From contig CAJTQM010000023.1 in assembly GCA_910578255.1 (NCBI GenBank), positions 16,178-32,347 of the forward strand: a stretch of DNA of 16,170 nucleotides, in the 5' to 3' direction. The notes under the pieces were generated by a model, which saw only the letters and a program-made list of their open reading frames with translations, made no database searches and had not been told where the DNA came from. The translations under genes and the position numbers were made by a program. Shown here one piece after another: positions 1 through 7,329 of the stretch. Origin of the DNA: an uncultured Oscillospiraceae bacterium (lineage in GTDB: Bacteria; Bacillota; Clostridia; Oscillospirales; Ruminococcaceae). Positions within the stretch are counted from its first letter, which is position 1. The number at the start of each line of letters is the position of its first letter.

Positions 1-410
1 CTTCTATATCGCTGATTGAATTTTTTAAAGCGCAGTTGGCTTTCACCATGGCGGAGCCTGTGTCTATCTTGCAAGAAGCGGTTTCCAGAAAAGCGATGAA
101 GGATCTTCCTTTTGTTTTTTCCTGCCTGGATTTGTGCCGGCAGGGGGAAATTTTTCCCGACGCATGGCAAAAAAGCCTACAGGCAGAGCGGTCTGGCGCG
201 CTTAGTGACGAAGACCGGCAGATTTTGATGGATTTGGGAGAAATCTTAGGCAGCACCAGTCTGCAAGGTCAGCTGGATCAGTTAAATTTACTGCAAAAGC
301 GGTTGCAACTCCAGCAGGATGCGGCGGCAGAGCGGTATCAGACCAGCGGAAAACTCTACCAGTCCCTTGGGCTTATGGGTGGTTTGGCGTTGGTGATTAT
401 CCTTTGGTAA
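1..410 (+). CDS. spoIIIAB: Stage III sporulation protein AB (C-terminal part, 5' end outside window)
   Basis: The reading frame is open from base 3 with no stop, so the gene begins upstream of the window; the first in-window start-like codon (TTG at 36) is just an internal leucine. SpoIIIAB belongs to the SpoIIIA-SpoIIQ channel apparatus linking mother cell and forespore during engulfment, and resembles type II secretion inner-membrane (GspF-like) components. Recognition rests on the family's C-terminal pattern: a helical stretch with LSDEDRQILMDLGEILGST, then an amphipathic coiled region rich in Gln/Leu, and a terminal membrane segment SLGLMGGLALVIILW ending at the stop. The family is usually about 170 residues and about 135 are visible here. 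It is followed at once by a hairpin and a convergent gene, so spoIIIAC does not follow as it does in the usual operon. Confidence 0.88.
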   Translation, partial: SISLIEFFKAQLAFTMAEPVSILQEAVSRKAMKDLPFVFSCLDLCRQGEIFPDAWQKSLQAERSGALSDEDRQILMDLGEILGSTSLQGQLDQLNLLQKRLQLQQDAAAERYQTSGKLYQSLGLMGGLALVIILW

Positions 411-420
411 AGAAGCGGGA

Positions 421-453
421 AAAGCCAGGCGAAAGGTCTTTACGCCTGGCTTT
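421..453. terminator. Symmetric hairpin between convergent spoIIIAB and RNA methyltransferase genes
   Basis: An 11-bp perfect stem, AAAGCCAGGCG (421-431) with CGCCTGGCTTT (443-453), encloses an 11-nt loop. It lies 10 nt after the spoIIIAB stop and overlaps the stop codon of the minus-strand methyltransferase gene. The U-tracts are short on both strands (CTTTATT on plus, CTTTTCCC on minus), so it could end transcription from either side but may be imperfect. Confidence 0.75.
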
Positions 454-1174
454 ATTCATATTGAGAAAAGGTGTGCGCCGCAATTCCAAACGCGATAGAC
501 AGGTTTAACGAATCAATTTCGCGGCTGTGCCGAATGAGGATGCTCTCTCCATAATCCAAAAAACAATCCGGCAGGCCGGTTGCTTCATTCCCAAAAACCA
601 GTGAAAAAAGCGAAGGAAACGGCGGGTGAACGTCCCGCAGACTTTTTTGCCCTTTTAACATAAAGGAATAAATTCTGTGTTCGGAAAATTGCTCCCGGTA
701 CGCTTGAAAGGAATCGAAAAAGGAAAGATTGATATGAAACAGCGCACCCATAGAAGAACGAATGGTCTTTGGGTCGTAAGGATCAACTGCCGGACGAATA
801 ATCGCCAGATCCTTTAATCCAAAACCAACGCCGGTGCGGATAATCGTACCCAGATTCCCGGAGTTGCTGGGATTGACCAAAACAATATGCGGCTTATTGG
901 TGGCAACCGGCGCGTCGTATTTATAAAACACGCCGATGACGTAAACATTTTCTTTGAGCGAAAGCCGGTCAAAAACCTTTTTGTTTACCTCCCAGGGAAG
1001 ATTCTGGCTGGCGCATACCTCAAAAATGTTATATGCTTCATCACGCGGAACATAGTCCGGATGGACATATATTTTATCAATTGCTTCTTTGCGGTATTGG
1101 ATCAACTCAAGCGTAGGGGCCATTCCTAATGTGTAGGAATAGGCTGCTTCATGCTTATATTTTTTTAAATCCAT
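452..1174 (-). CDS. SpoU/TrmH-family RNA 2'-O-methyltransferase
   Basis: A 240-residue protein with the three signature blocks of the SPOUT (SpoU/TrmH) fold: motif 1 NPSNSGNLGTIIRT (residues 101-114, with the conserved Asn and catalytic-type Arg), motif 2 FGNEATGLP (194-202), and motif 3 RHSREIDSLNLSIA (215-228), which form the knotted S-adenosylmethionine site. Family members methylate the ribose 2'-OH of tRNA or rRNA. The N-terminal ~95 residues differ from the L30e-like substrate-binding domain of the classic 23S rRNA enzyme and I cannot infer the target RNA. The start ATG has an AGAAAGGA-type ribosome site about 8 nt upstream. It is a single gene, convergent with spoIIIAB and divergent from the DUF362 gene. 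Class is secure; substrate is unknown. Confidence 0.88.
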   Translation of the reverse strand: MDLKKYKHEAAYSYTLGMAPTLELIQYRKEAIDKIYVHPDYVPRDEAYNIFEVCASQNLPWEVNKKVFDRLSLKENVYVIGVFYKYDAPVATNKPHIVLVNPSNSGNLGTIIRTGVGFGLKDLAIIRPAVDPYDPKTIRSSMGALFHINLSFFDSFQAYREQFSEHRIYSFMLKGQKSLRDVHPPFPSLFSLVFGNEATGLPDCFLDYGESILIRHSREIDSLNLSIAFGIAAHTFSQYE

Positions 1175-1225
1175 CCTGTGATTCCTTTCTTGCCTGCCAA
1201 AGATTTTTTGTCTTTCAATAGTTTT

Positions 1226-1254
1226 ATCTTACTATAGAAAAGAAGTTTTCTCAA
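1226..1254 (-). promoter_or_regulatory. Candidate sigma-A promoter of the RNA methyltransferase gene
   Basis: On the minus strand, TTGAGA (1254-1249) is followed after 17 nt by TAAGAT (1231-1226). These match the consensus hexamers at 5/6 and 4/6. Predicted transcription start is near 1219, about 45 nt before the ATG. Pattern match only. Confidence 0.4.
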
Positions 1255-1331
1255 GAGGATATTACTGCTTTTGTTATCCCAAGATTTTCATCTGCTGGAA
1301 AAATTATTGCAAAAATTGGGATGAATATTTA

Positions 1332-1373
1332 AAAATGATTGACAATAGAGTCATTTTATGTCATCTTATAAGA
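1332..1373 (+). promoter_or_regulatory. Candidate promoter/operator region of the DUF362 gene
   Basis: A perfect -35 hexamer TTGACA lies at 1339-1344, inside the 12-nt loop of a 7-bp inverted repeat AAAATGA (1332-1338) / TCATTTT (1351-1357). The -10 is ambiguous: at 17-nt spacing there is only CATCTT (1362-1367), while the better TATAAG (1367-1372) sits 22 nt away. It lies within a 10-bp palindrome TCTTATAAGA (1364-1373). The poor spacing suggests either an activator-dependent promoter or that one hexamer is a chance match. Confidence 0.4.
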
Positions 1374-1403
1374 AACTCTCAGAATAAATAAGGAGGAGAA
1401 TAA

Positions 1404-2537
1404 ATGGAAAAAGCAAAGGTTTATTTTACCGACTTTCATACAAAAGCCTTTGGTGACGGACTGCCGTATAAGTTAAAAAAGCTGATCAAAGCAGCAGGAA
1501 TCCAAAAAATTGACTTGGACGGAAAATTCGCGGCGATAAAAATGCATTTTGGTGAATTGGGAAACATCAGTTTTCTGCGGCCCAATTATGCAAAGGCGGT
1601 GGCCGACGTTGTGAAAGAACTGGGCGGCCATCCTTTTTTGACCGACTGCAATACGCTGTATCCCGGCAGCCGTAAAAACGCGCTGGAGCACCTATATTGC
1701 GCATGGGAAAACGGATTTACACCGCTGACGGTCGGATGTCCGATTTTAATCGGAGACGGATTAAAAGGCACAGACGACATTGCCGTCCCGGTAAAGGGCG
1801 GGGAATACATCCAGGAGGCGAAGATCGGGCGCGCCATTATGGACGCGGATGTTTTTATCAGTCTGACCCATTTCAAAGGGCATGAAATGACCGGTTTTGG
1901 CGGAGCGATTAAAAATATCGGCATGGGCTGCGGCTCCCGCGCCGGAAAAAAAGACCAGCATAACGACGGAAAGCCAAGCATAGACAGCGAAAAATGCCGC
2001 GGATGCCGACGCTGTCAGCAGGAATGCGCCAACAACGGGTTGGAATTTGATGAGGCCAGCAAAAAGATGCGGGTAAATCAGGAGCATTGCGTCGGATGCG
2101 GCCGTTGTCTTGGCGCTTGCAATTTCGATGCGATTTCTTTTGACAGCAGCGCCGCACTTTCCGACCTGAATTGCCGTATGGCCGAATATACAAAAGCGGT
2201 TGTGGACGGCCGGCCTTGTTTTCATATTTCTTTGGTGGTGGACGTATCTCCCAACTGCGACTGCCATTGTGAAAATGACCTGCCGATTTTGCCGAATATT
2301 GGTATGTTCGCATCCTTTGACCCACTGGCGCTGGACCAGGCCTGCGTCGACGCCTGTATGGCCGCCGATCCTCTGCCGGGCAGCCAGCTGGCGAAAAATA
2401 TGGAAAAGGCAGATTTTATCGATCATCACGATCATTTTACCAATTCCACGCCGGAATCGGAATGGAAAACCTGTCTGGAGCATGCAGAGAAAATCGGGCT
2501 TGGTACCCGTGAGTATGAACTCATTACCGTAAAATAA
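1404..2537 (+). CDS. DUF362 domain protein with two 4Fe-4S ferredoxin motifs
   Basis: A 377-residue protein. The first ~190 residues match the DUF362 pattern, including KMHFGELGN (47-55), TDCNTLY (80-86) and the block HFKGHEMTGFGGAIKNIGMG (156-175). A bacterial ferredoxin insert follows with two CxxCxxCxxxC motifs: Cys 198/201/204/208 and 229/232/235/239, enough for two [4Fe-4S] clusters. A third cysteine cluster, CDCHC, lies at 285-289, and the C-terminal part returns to DUF362-like sequence (FDPLALDQACVDA). There is no signal peptide or membrane segment, so it is probably a cytoplasmic redox protein; its partner and reaction are unknown. The ATG has an ideal AAGGAGG (1390-1396) 7 nt upstream. 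It is monocistronic, flanked by a divergent gene and a bidirectional terminator. Confidence 0.88.
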   Translation: MEKAKVYFTDFHTKAFGDGLPYKLKKLIKAAGIQKIDLDGKFAAIKMHFGELGNISFLRPNYAKAVADVVKELGGHPFLTDCNTLYPGSRKNALEHLYCAWENGFTPLTVGCPILIGDGLKGTDDIAVPVKGGEYIQEAKIGRAIMDADVFISLTHFKGHEMTGFGGAIKNIGMGCGSRAGKKDQHNDGKPSIDSEKCRGCRRCQQECANNGLEFDEASKKMRVNQEHCVGCGRCLGACNFDAISFDSSAALSDLNCRMAEYTKAVVDGRPCFHISLVVDVSPNCDCHCENDLPILPNIGMFASFDPLALDQACVDACMAADPLPGSQLAKNMEKADFIDHHDHFTNSTPESEWKTCLEHAEKIGLGTREYELITVK

Positions 2538-2543
2538 GACATA

Positions 2544-2588
2544 AAAAACCTTCTGATTTTGTTTAGCGGCAAAATGCAGAAGGTTTTT
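2544..2588. terminator. Bidirectional intrinsic terminator between DUF362 gene and the sbcDC operon
   Basis: A perfect 12-bp stem, AAAAACCTTCTG (2544-2555) with CAGAAGGTTTTT (2577-2588), has a 21-nt loop. The A/T ends give a U-tract on either strand (TTTTTCT on plus; TTTTTTAT on minus). It begins 7 nt after the DUF362 stop and lies 29 nt beyond the end of the minus-strand operon. Confidence 0.88.
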
Positions 2589-2617
2589 CTGTATCCAATA
2601 TAGCGGAAAGGGAAGAT

Positions 2618-3049
2618 TTACTCCAACTCCTGATTTTCCGCCATCAGTCGAAGAATTCCTTCATCCGGGTAGGAAAGAAGTCTTCCGAAACGAAAGGCAA
2701 TTTCTGTACGCGCCTTACCACAGTACAGATTGCTTTCGAGAAGCCGTTTCTTCTCTGATTTGATATCCAGATATTCCCGAAGGGCCGCTGCATCCTTATA
2801 AAAAATGAGATTGTATTTTCCCCGATTCAAAGAAACCGGAAATAGATCCGTAATCAGCGGCTCGTCTTCCATATAAAACTGCGTTTTATATTTTTGGCAT
2901 ATTTCCCGGGAAAAGGGGAGCAAACCATCCCGCACAATGGCGGAATCGGCCGGATGGCTCAAGGCAATTTTTTTAAGTCCTGCGCGGACCATTTCGTTAA
3001 AACAGTCAATCACGCTGCACTGATAAGAATATTCATCGATCTCTTTCAT
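2618..3049 (-). CDS. Protein of unknown function, third gene of the sbcDC operon
   Basis: I do not recognise a named domain. The 143-residue product has no signal peptide, membrane segment or obvious nucleotide-binding motif. Visible features: an acidic/aromatic N-terminus (MKEIDEYSYQCSVIDCFNEM), the segment KKIALSHPADS (26-36) with one Ser-His-Pro, a central block EDEPLITDLFPVSLNRGKYN that looks like a conserved core, and a charged helical C-terminal third. It is very likely a real gene: its ATG has a GGAGG 6-7 nt upstream, it starts 12 nt after the sbcC stop on the same strand, and the terminator follows directly. Co-transcription with sbcD and sbcC suggests, but does not prove, a role in the same DNA repair process. 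Two or three Cys and one His are too few to argue for a metal site. Confidence 0.75.
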   Translation of the reverse strand: MKEIDEYSYQCSVIDCFNEMVRAGLKKIALSHPADSAIVRDGLLPFSREICQKYKTQFYMEDEPLITDLFPVSLNRGKYNLIFYKDAAALREYLDIKSEKKRLLESNLYCGKARTEIAFRFGRLLSYPDEGILRLMAENQELE

Positions 3050-3061
3050 TTTTATCCTCCG

Positions 3062-6043
3062 TTATGCCTGTATTTGTATGGTGCTTCCATGATAGCCGGG
3101 CAACACCTGAATTTGGCGGTAGATTTGTTCTTTTAGCTGCGGTACATGGGAGATAATCCCTACCAAGCGGTTACCTTCTCCAAGGGAAAGGAGGGTATCG
3201 ACCGCACTTTTTAAAGATTCCGAATCCAACGAGCCAAAGCCTTCGTCAATGAACATGGTGTCTATGACAATACCGCCGGCGAACATCTGCACAACATCCG
3301 CCAAACTCAGGGCCAAGGCCAAAGCCGTTTTAAAGGATTCACCGCCAGACAAGGTAGAGGTCGGACGCTTTTTTCCGCTATATTGGTCCAAGACCTCCAA
3401 ATCCAAACCAGAGGACCGGCCAAATTTTTCCCGATCTTTTTTCCGGCACAGAACATATCGGCCCTCACTCAATGTTTCTAGCCGCTGATTGGCGAAGGAA
3501 ACGATGGCGTCGAAATAAAAGCCAAGGACATAACTCTCAAAGGAAATTCGCTGCGCGTTATTTCCTCTGGCGATTCGGAAAAGTTCGTTGACCTGCCGGT
3601 AATGCGCCTCCTCTTTTTCAATCGCCTGATAGGAGGACTGAATTGCCTTAAAGTGCGCCGTATCATTGCGAAGACGAAGCTGAATCAAAGAAATATACTC
3701 CCGTTCTTTTTGTATCTGTTCCCCAAAACGCTGTTCCTGCTCCAGCAGATTTGTAATGTCTATATACTTTACATATTTTGTCTGCTCTTTCAGCTGGAGA
3801 ATTTGTCCGGATAAAGACGTAACGTCAAGTTTATAACGCTCTAACGTTTCCTCTATTACCGGGATTTTTCCAATTTGGGCGCAGGTGTCTAAAAAGTCAT
3901 CCTGACCTTGGGGGAAAAGAGCGGTAAGGGCGGAAAAGAACTGGGATTCTGTTTGGTCGCTCTTATTTTGAAGTGCCTTGATCCTGGATTTCAAATCTTC
4001 CTGCGCCTGCTGGCCAAGTTGGATTTGTGACTGGATTTCCCGCAAATCCTTCTGCGTTTTTTCCACCGCTGCTTCTAAAAGCCCAATGGACGACTGAAGC
4101 AGCGCGATTTTTTTTGTCAGTTCTTCCTTTGACCGAATATGGGCCGGCAGCTTTTTGCTCAGCGCTTCCAGCCTTTTTTGATGCAGCGCCAAAACGCTTT
4201 GCTCCGCTTGCCGGCGGCTACGGCTGTTCTCGGCAAATTTTTGGGCCTCCTGCTGATCCGGCAGATCCGGAGGACTGGAAAGCACCGCCTTTTTTTCCTG
4301 AAGTGTGTTCTTTAAAGAGAAAAGCTTCTGCTGCACCTGTTTTTGCAAAAGAGCCATTTTGGAGGTCGCCGCCGCGAGAAACTCTTTTTGCTCTGATGCG
4401 TTTTTTAGAAGCAAATCCTGTAAAGGAAAAGCACTTTGCGCTGATTCTTGGCCAATTGTTTCGATTCGCAGCTTTAATGAAGCCAATTGCTGGGCCGTTT
4501 TTTCCGCCGTGTCATGCATGGAGCGCAGTTCCTCTTGGGTTGGAGGGTGACTTTGCAGAGCAGCCGGGTGCGGATGTGTCCGGCTGCCGCAAACTGGGCA
4601 GGGGGTGTCATCCTTAAGCTTTGAGGCCAAAATGCCAGCCTGTGCGTCAAAAAAAAGGGCATAACCAGTCAGATACTGTTCTTTTTGGCGGCAAAAAAGA
4701 GCGGTCAGCCGGTCTTTTTCTTCGATGGCCTGTGCTACGCTCTGCAAAGTTTCGTCCTGTTTTTTTAAGTTTTGGGCCTCATCTTCTTGCAGATAATATG
4801 CGGTCAGCGCATCGGAAAAAGCCAATTCCTTTTCTATTTGCAAAAGGTTTTTGGTACTTTTTGCGATAGACTGGTTTCGTTCTTCTTGCTCTTCGAGTAT
4901 AGGGAAAAGCGTTTGCAGAAAGGTGATTTCAGAAAGAAGCCGGTCTTTTCCCGCCAGATCCATCCGCGCCTTTTCCGTTTTTTCCTGAGCGGCTTTTTGC
5001 TCTGTTAAAAGGGAAGAAAGTTTCTCCTCCTTTTCCTTTAAAGCAGTTTTTAGCGCCTTAATCTCCGCGGACTCTTCCTCTTTCTTTTGCCACAAAGGAA
5101 GCAATTCTTTTGTATTTTTTAACCGTTCCAATTGCTTTTGCAGTCGCTGTATCTCTGGCTTTTTGGCCGACAGCTTTTGCCATTCGCCTTCTCGTTTTTC
5201 CAAGTCCTGAAGGCGCTGATTATTCAACCGATGGGTTTCGATATTTAAGCCGGCGCATTGCTTTTCTAACCGAGACACGCTTTTTTGATGCGCTAAAAGT
5301 GCGTTTTGATCCTCCGTTAAAAAGGCAGACAGGCGCTCCTGAATCTGTGGAATGGGCGGATATTCTGCTCCAATCAGCTGGGAAAAGGCGCTGTCGTCCC
5401 GTCTTGTGAGGGCTTTCAGATGAAAGTTTAGCATGTGCCGTTCCTGTTCAATCTGAGAAAAAGACATTTGGGCCTGCTGCTCTAAAAACAGAGTAAAGCG
5501 GTTAAACTTTTCCGTATCAAAAATATGACGGAAGATTTCCTGTTTTTCCTTACTGGACGCGTCCAAAAAGCGCCGGAAATCCCCTTGGGCCAACATGGTG
5601 ATCTGTTTAAACTGCTTTGCCGAAAGCCCGATGATCTCCTGAAGTCTGGTGCTGACGGCGGCAGGACCGGTAACCACTGATTGATCCGGCAAAATCAGTT
5701 CCGCCTTGGCTGCCGCTATGGTCATCTCCCCATTTTTCTTTTGCTTTTTTTGCTTTGGCGCTCGGTAAACCTCAAATTTTTTGTCCCGGACGGAGAAGGT
5801 GTACCGAACAAAGCAAAGGTCGGAAGGATCAGAAAAATCGCTTTTGAAATCCTCATTTTGCCGCAGCGATCCGCTGGCCTCGCCGTACAGAGCAAAGCAG
5901 ATACCATCAAAAATCGTCGTTTTGCCGGCTCCGGTGGGGCCGCTGACTAAAAAAAGGCCGGATGCCGCCACCGCTTCAAAATCAATCACTTCGTTTTTTG
6001 AAAAAGGGCCAAAAGCGTTAAATTCCAGACGGATCGGCTTCAT
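3062..6043 (-). CDS. sbcC: SbcC, ATPase subunit of the SbcCD hairpin/end nuclease
   Basis: SbcC is a Rad50-like SMC-family ATPase that, with SbcD, opens hairpins and processes blocked double-strand ends. The 993-residue product shows the full layout: Walker A GPTGAGKTT (35-43), a Q-loop region (QITMLAQGDFRRFL, ~147-160), a long first coiled coil, the zinc hook CPVCG (482-486) at the apex, a second coiled coil, the ABC signature LSGGES (898-903), Walker B FIDEG with GSLD (931-939), and the switch His in ISHVPQL (~966). The length is typical. The frame extends to a GTG at 6052, but the Shine-Dalgarno GGGAGG (6057-6052) overlaps that GTG and lies 8 nt before the ATG at 6043, so I take the ATG. 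This start overlaps the end of sbcD by 26 nt, indicating translational coupling. Confidence 0.95.
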   Translation of the reverse strand: MKPIRLEFNAFGPFSKNEVIDFEAVAASGLFLVSGPTGAGKTTIFDGICFALYGEASGSLRQNEDFKSDFSDPSDLCFVRYTFSVRDKKFEVYRAPKQKKQKKNGEMTIAAAKAELILPDQSVVTGPAAVSTRLQEIIGLSAKQFKQITMLAQGDFRRFLDASSKEKQEIFRHIFDTEKFNRFTLFLEQQAQMSFSQIEQERHMLNFHLKALTRRDDSAFSQLIGAEYPPIPQIQERLSAFLTEDQNALLAHQKSVSRLEKQCAGLNIETHRLNNQRLQDLEKREGEWQKLSAKKPEIQRLQKQLERLKNTKELLPLWQKKEEESAEIKALKTALKEKEEKLSSLLTEQKAAQEKTEKARMDLAGKDRLLSEITFLQTLFPILEEQEERNQSIAKSTKNLLQIEKELAFSDALTAYYLQEDEAQNLKKQDETLQSVAQAIEEKDRLTALFCRQKEQYLTGYALFFDAQAGILASKLKDDTPCPVCGSRTHPHPAALQSHPPTQEELRSMHDTAEKTAQQLASLKLRIETIGQESAQSAFPLQDLLLKNASEQKEFLAAATSKMALLQKQVQQKLFSLKNTLQEKKAVLSSPPDLPDQQEAQKFAENSRSRRQAEQSVLALHQKRLEALSKKLPAHIRSKEELTKKIALLQSSIGLLEAAVEKTQKDLREIQSQIQLGQQAQEDLKSRIKALQNKSDQTESQFFSALTALFPQGQDDFLDTCAQIGKIPVIEETLERYKLDVTSLSGQILQLKEQTKYVKYIDITNLLEQEQRFGEQIQKEREYISLIQLRLRNDTAHFKAIQSSYQAIEKEEAHYRQVNELFRIARGNNAQRISFESYVLGFYFDAIVSFANQRLETLSEGRYVLCRKKDREKFGRSSGLDLEVLDQYSGKKRPTSTLSGGESFKTALALALSLADVVQMFAGGIVIDTMFIDEGFGSLDSESLKSAVDTLLSLGEGNRLVGIISHVPQLKEQIYRQIQVLPGYHGSTIQIQA

Positions 6044-7196
6044 CTGCCTCACCTCCCATCTGCAGACAATCGCAGGCGTTTTTTATAATCTCGCCTTGTT
6101 CTTTTATCATTTTTTCCCCAGTGACCAGCTGATAAAATTCTTCGAATAGGTCTTTGACTGGCTTTGATGCTTTTTGAGCAGGCAGCACGCCGCCCTGACC
6201 AATCTGTTGCCGCTTCATAGAAAGACCCAGCGCGTGGGGATAAACTGCCCGCAGACGGTTCATCGCATTGGGAATTAACGTACGGTCCAACAAAGAAAAA
6301 AAGATTAGATCTTCTTTTTCCCGCCCTTTTGGCGCTTGCTGCAGAATCTGGTCAAAGTATCCCTGGATTATTCGCATATCCCGCAGGAGGGGAAGCGCCT
6401 GCCTTTTTAGTTGAAGGCTGCCTTTTTCCTTTATCTCTGCGACAACGACGGATTTGGAATAGGGAATCTCCGATTGAGAATATTTAAGCGGCGATCCGCT
6501 GTAGCACAGATGCTCTCTTCCGGTGCTTTGGGGGCGGTGAATGTGGCCTAAAGCAACATAATCAAAATCTTCCAGCCGCTTTGCGTCGATCAAATCACTT
6601 CCGCCTAAAGAAACCTCCGACTCACTTCGGGCCACAGAATCGGGATTTTTTAGATAAGAGAAAAAGCCGTGGGCCAAAAGGACATTTCGTTTTGTAAAAT
6701 CAATCTGCGGAAGGTTTTGCGCAAAAACAGCGGCAAACGCGTCGTCAAAAGAACGAAGTTCTTTTCCTGGGAAATCTGCGCGGACCAGTGCCGGTTCTAA
6801 ATAAGGGCAGAGATAAAAATAGACCGGCCCCCATGCGTCCCAAAGGGTGACCTTTTCCCACTGCTTTTGGTATTGTCCGGCAATATACAATCCAGAGGAC
6901 CGCAAAAGCCGGCTGCAAAAATCCAAGCGCTGCGGGCTGTCATGATTTCCGGCAATGGCCAGCACGGGGATTTTCAACTCCAATGTGACAAAACTTAAAA
7001 ATTCATCCAGCACCTTTACCGCCTCGGCAGGGGGGACAGAGCGGTCGTATAGATCCCCGGAAAGCAAAAGCGCATCCGCCCCCTCATTCTGAGCGAGTTT
7101 TGCCAACTGATCCAAAAAAAAGCGCTGGTCTTCCAATAAAGAAAACTCATTGATCTGTTTTCCGATGTGCAAATCGGACGTATGAATCCATTTCAT
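6018..7196 (-). CDS. sbcD: SbcD, Mre11-like exonuclease subunit
   Basis: SbcD is the Mn2+-dependent phosphoesterase partner of SbcC (Mre11 family). The 392-residue protein carries all metal-binding motifs: SDLHIGK (D8, H10), SGDLYDR (D48), GNHDSP (N84, H85), HGFF (H176) and GHIH (H218, H220), followed by the family's SGSPLKYSQSE. The C-terminal part is the usual capping and SbcC-binding region. The open frame extends to a GTG at 7220, but there is no ribosome site before it, whereas CAGGAGGG lies 12 nt before the ATG at 7196, and the protein then begins MKWIHTSDLHIG as in the family. A candidate promoter whose predicted start point is near 7219 also argues for the inner start. First gene of the sbcD-sbcC-unknown operon; divergent from the Ca2+-ATPase gene. 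Confidence 0.95.
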   Translation of the reverse strand: MKWIHTSDLHIGKQINEFSLLEDQRFFLDQLAKLAQNEGADALLLSGDLYDRSVPPAEAVKVLDEFLSFVTLELKIPVLAIAGNHDSPQRLDFCSRLLRSSGLYIAGQYQKQWEKVTLWDAWGPVYFYLCPYLEPALVRADFPGKELRSFDDAFAAVFAQNLPQIDFTKRNVLLAHGFFSYLKNPDSVARSESEVSLGGSDLIDAKRLEDFDYVALGHIHRPQSTGREHLCYSGSPLKYSQSEIPYSKSVVVAEIKEKGSLQLKRQALPLLRDMRIIQGYFDQILQQAPKGREKEDLIFFSLLDRTLIPNAMNRLRAVYPHALGLSMKRQQIGQGGVLPAQKASKPVKDLFEEFYQLVTGEKMIKEQGEIIKNACDCLQMGGEADEADPSGI

Positions 7197-7225
7197 TTTT
7201 GACAGTATCCCTCCTGACACTTCTT

Positions 7226-7254
7226 ATTTTACACATTTTGCCCGATGGCGTAAA
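7226..7254 (-). promoter_or_regulatory. Candidate sigma-A promoter of the sbcDC operon
   Basis: On the minus strand, TTTACG (7254-7249, 4/6) and TAAAAT (7231-7226, 5/6) are separated by 17 nt. Transcription would start near 7219, about 23 nt before the sbcD ATG, leaving just enough leader for the AGGAGG site. No convincing plus-strand promoter for the ATPase gene was found in the same gap. Confidence 0.42.
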
Positions 7255-7329
7255 GGAATAAATTGGACTGGCCCAGAATAGATATCAATCGGACGAACTG
7301 TCACACAGGAAAAGATTGGGAGGATGAAA

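Noticed and set aside
1761..2483. 240-codon minus-strand open frame opposite the DUF362 gene
   Set aside because: It lies wholly antisense to a well-supported gene, with no ribosome site and no recognisable domain; composition is what an antisense reading of the codons gives.
4027..4617. 196-codon plus-strand open frame inside sbcC
   Set aside because: Antisense to the SbcC coiled-coil and zinc-hook region; low-complexity Pro/Phe/Ala-rich product, no start signal.
6043..6052. GTG at 6052 as the sbcC start
   Set aside because: It overlaps the Shine-Dalgarno itself (GGGAGG at 6057-6052), whereas the ATG at 6043 is 8 nt downstream and gives the family N-terminus.
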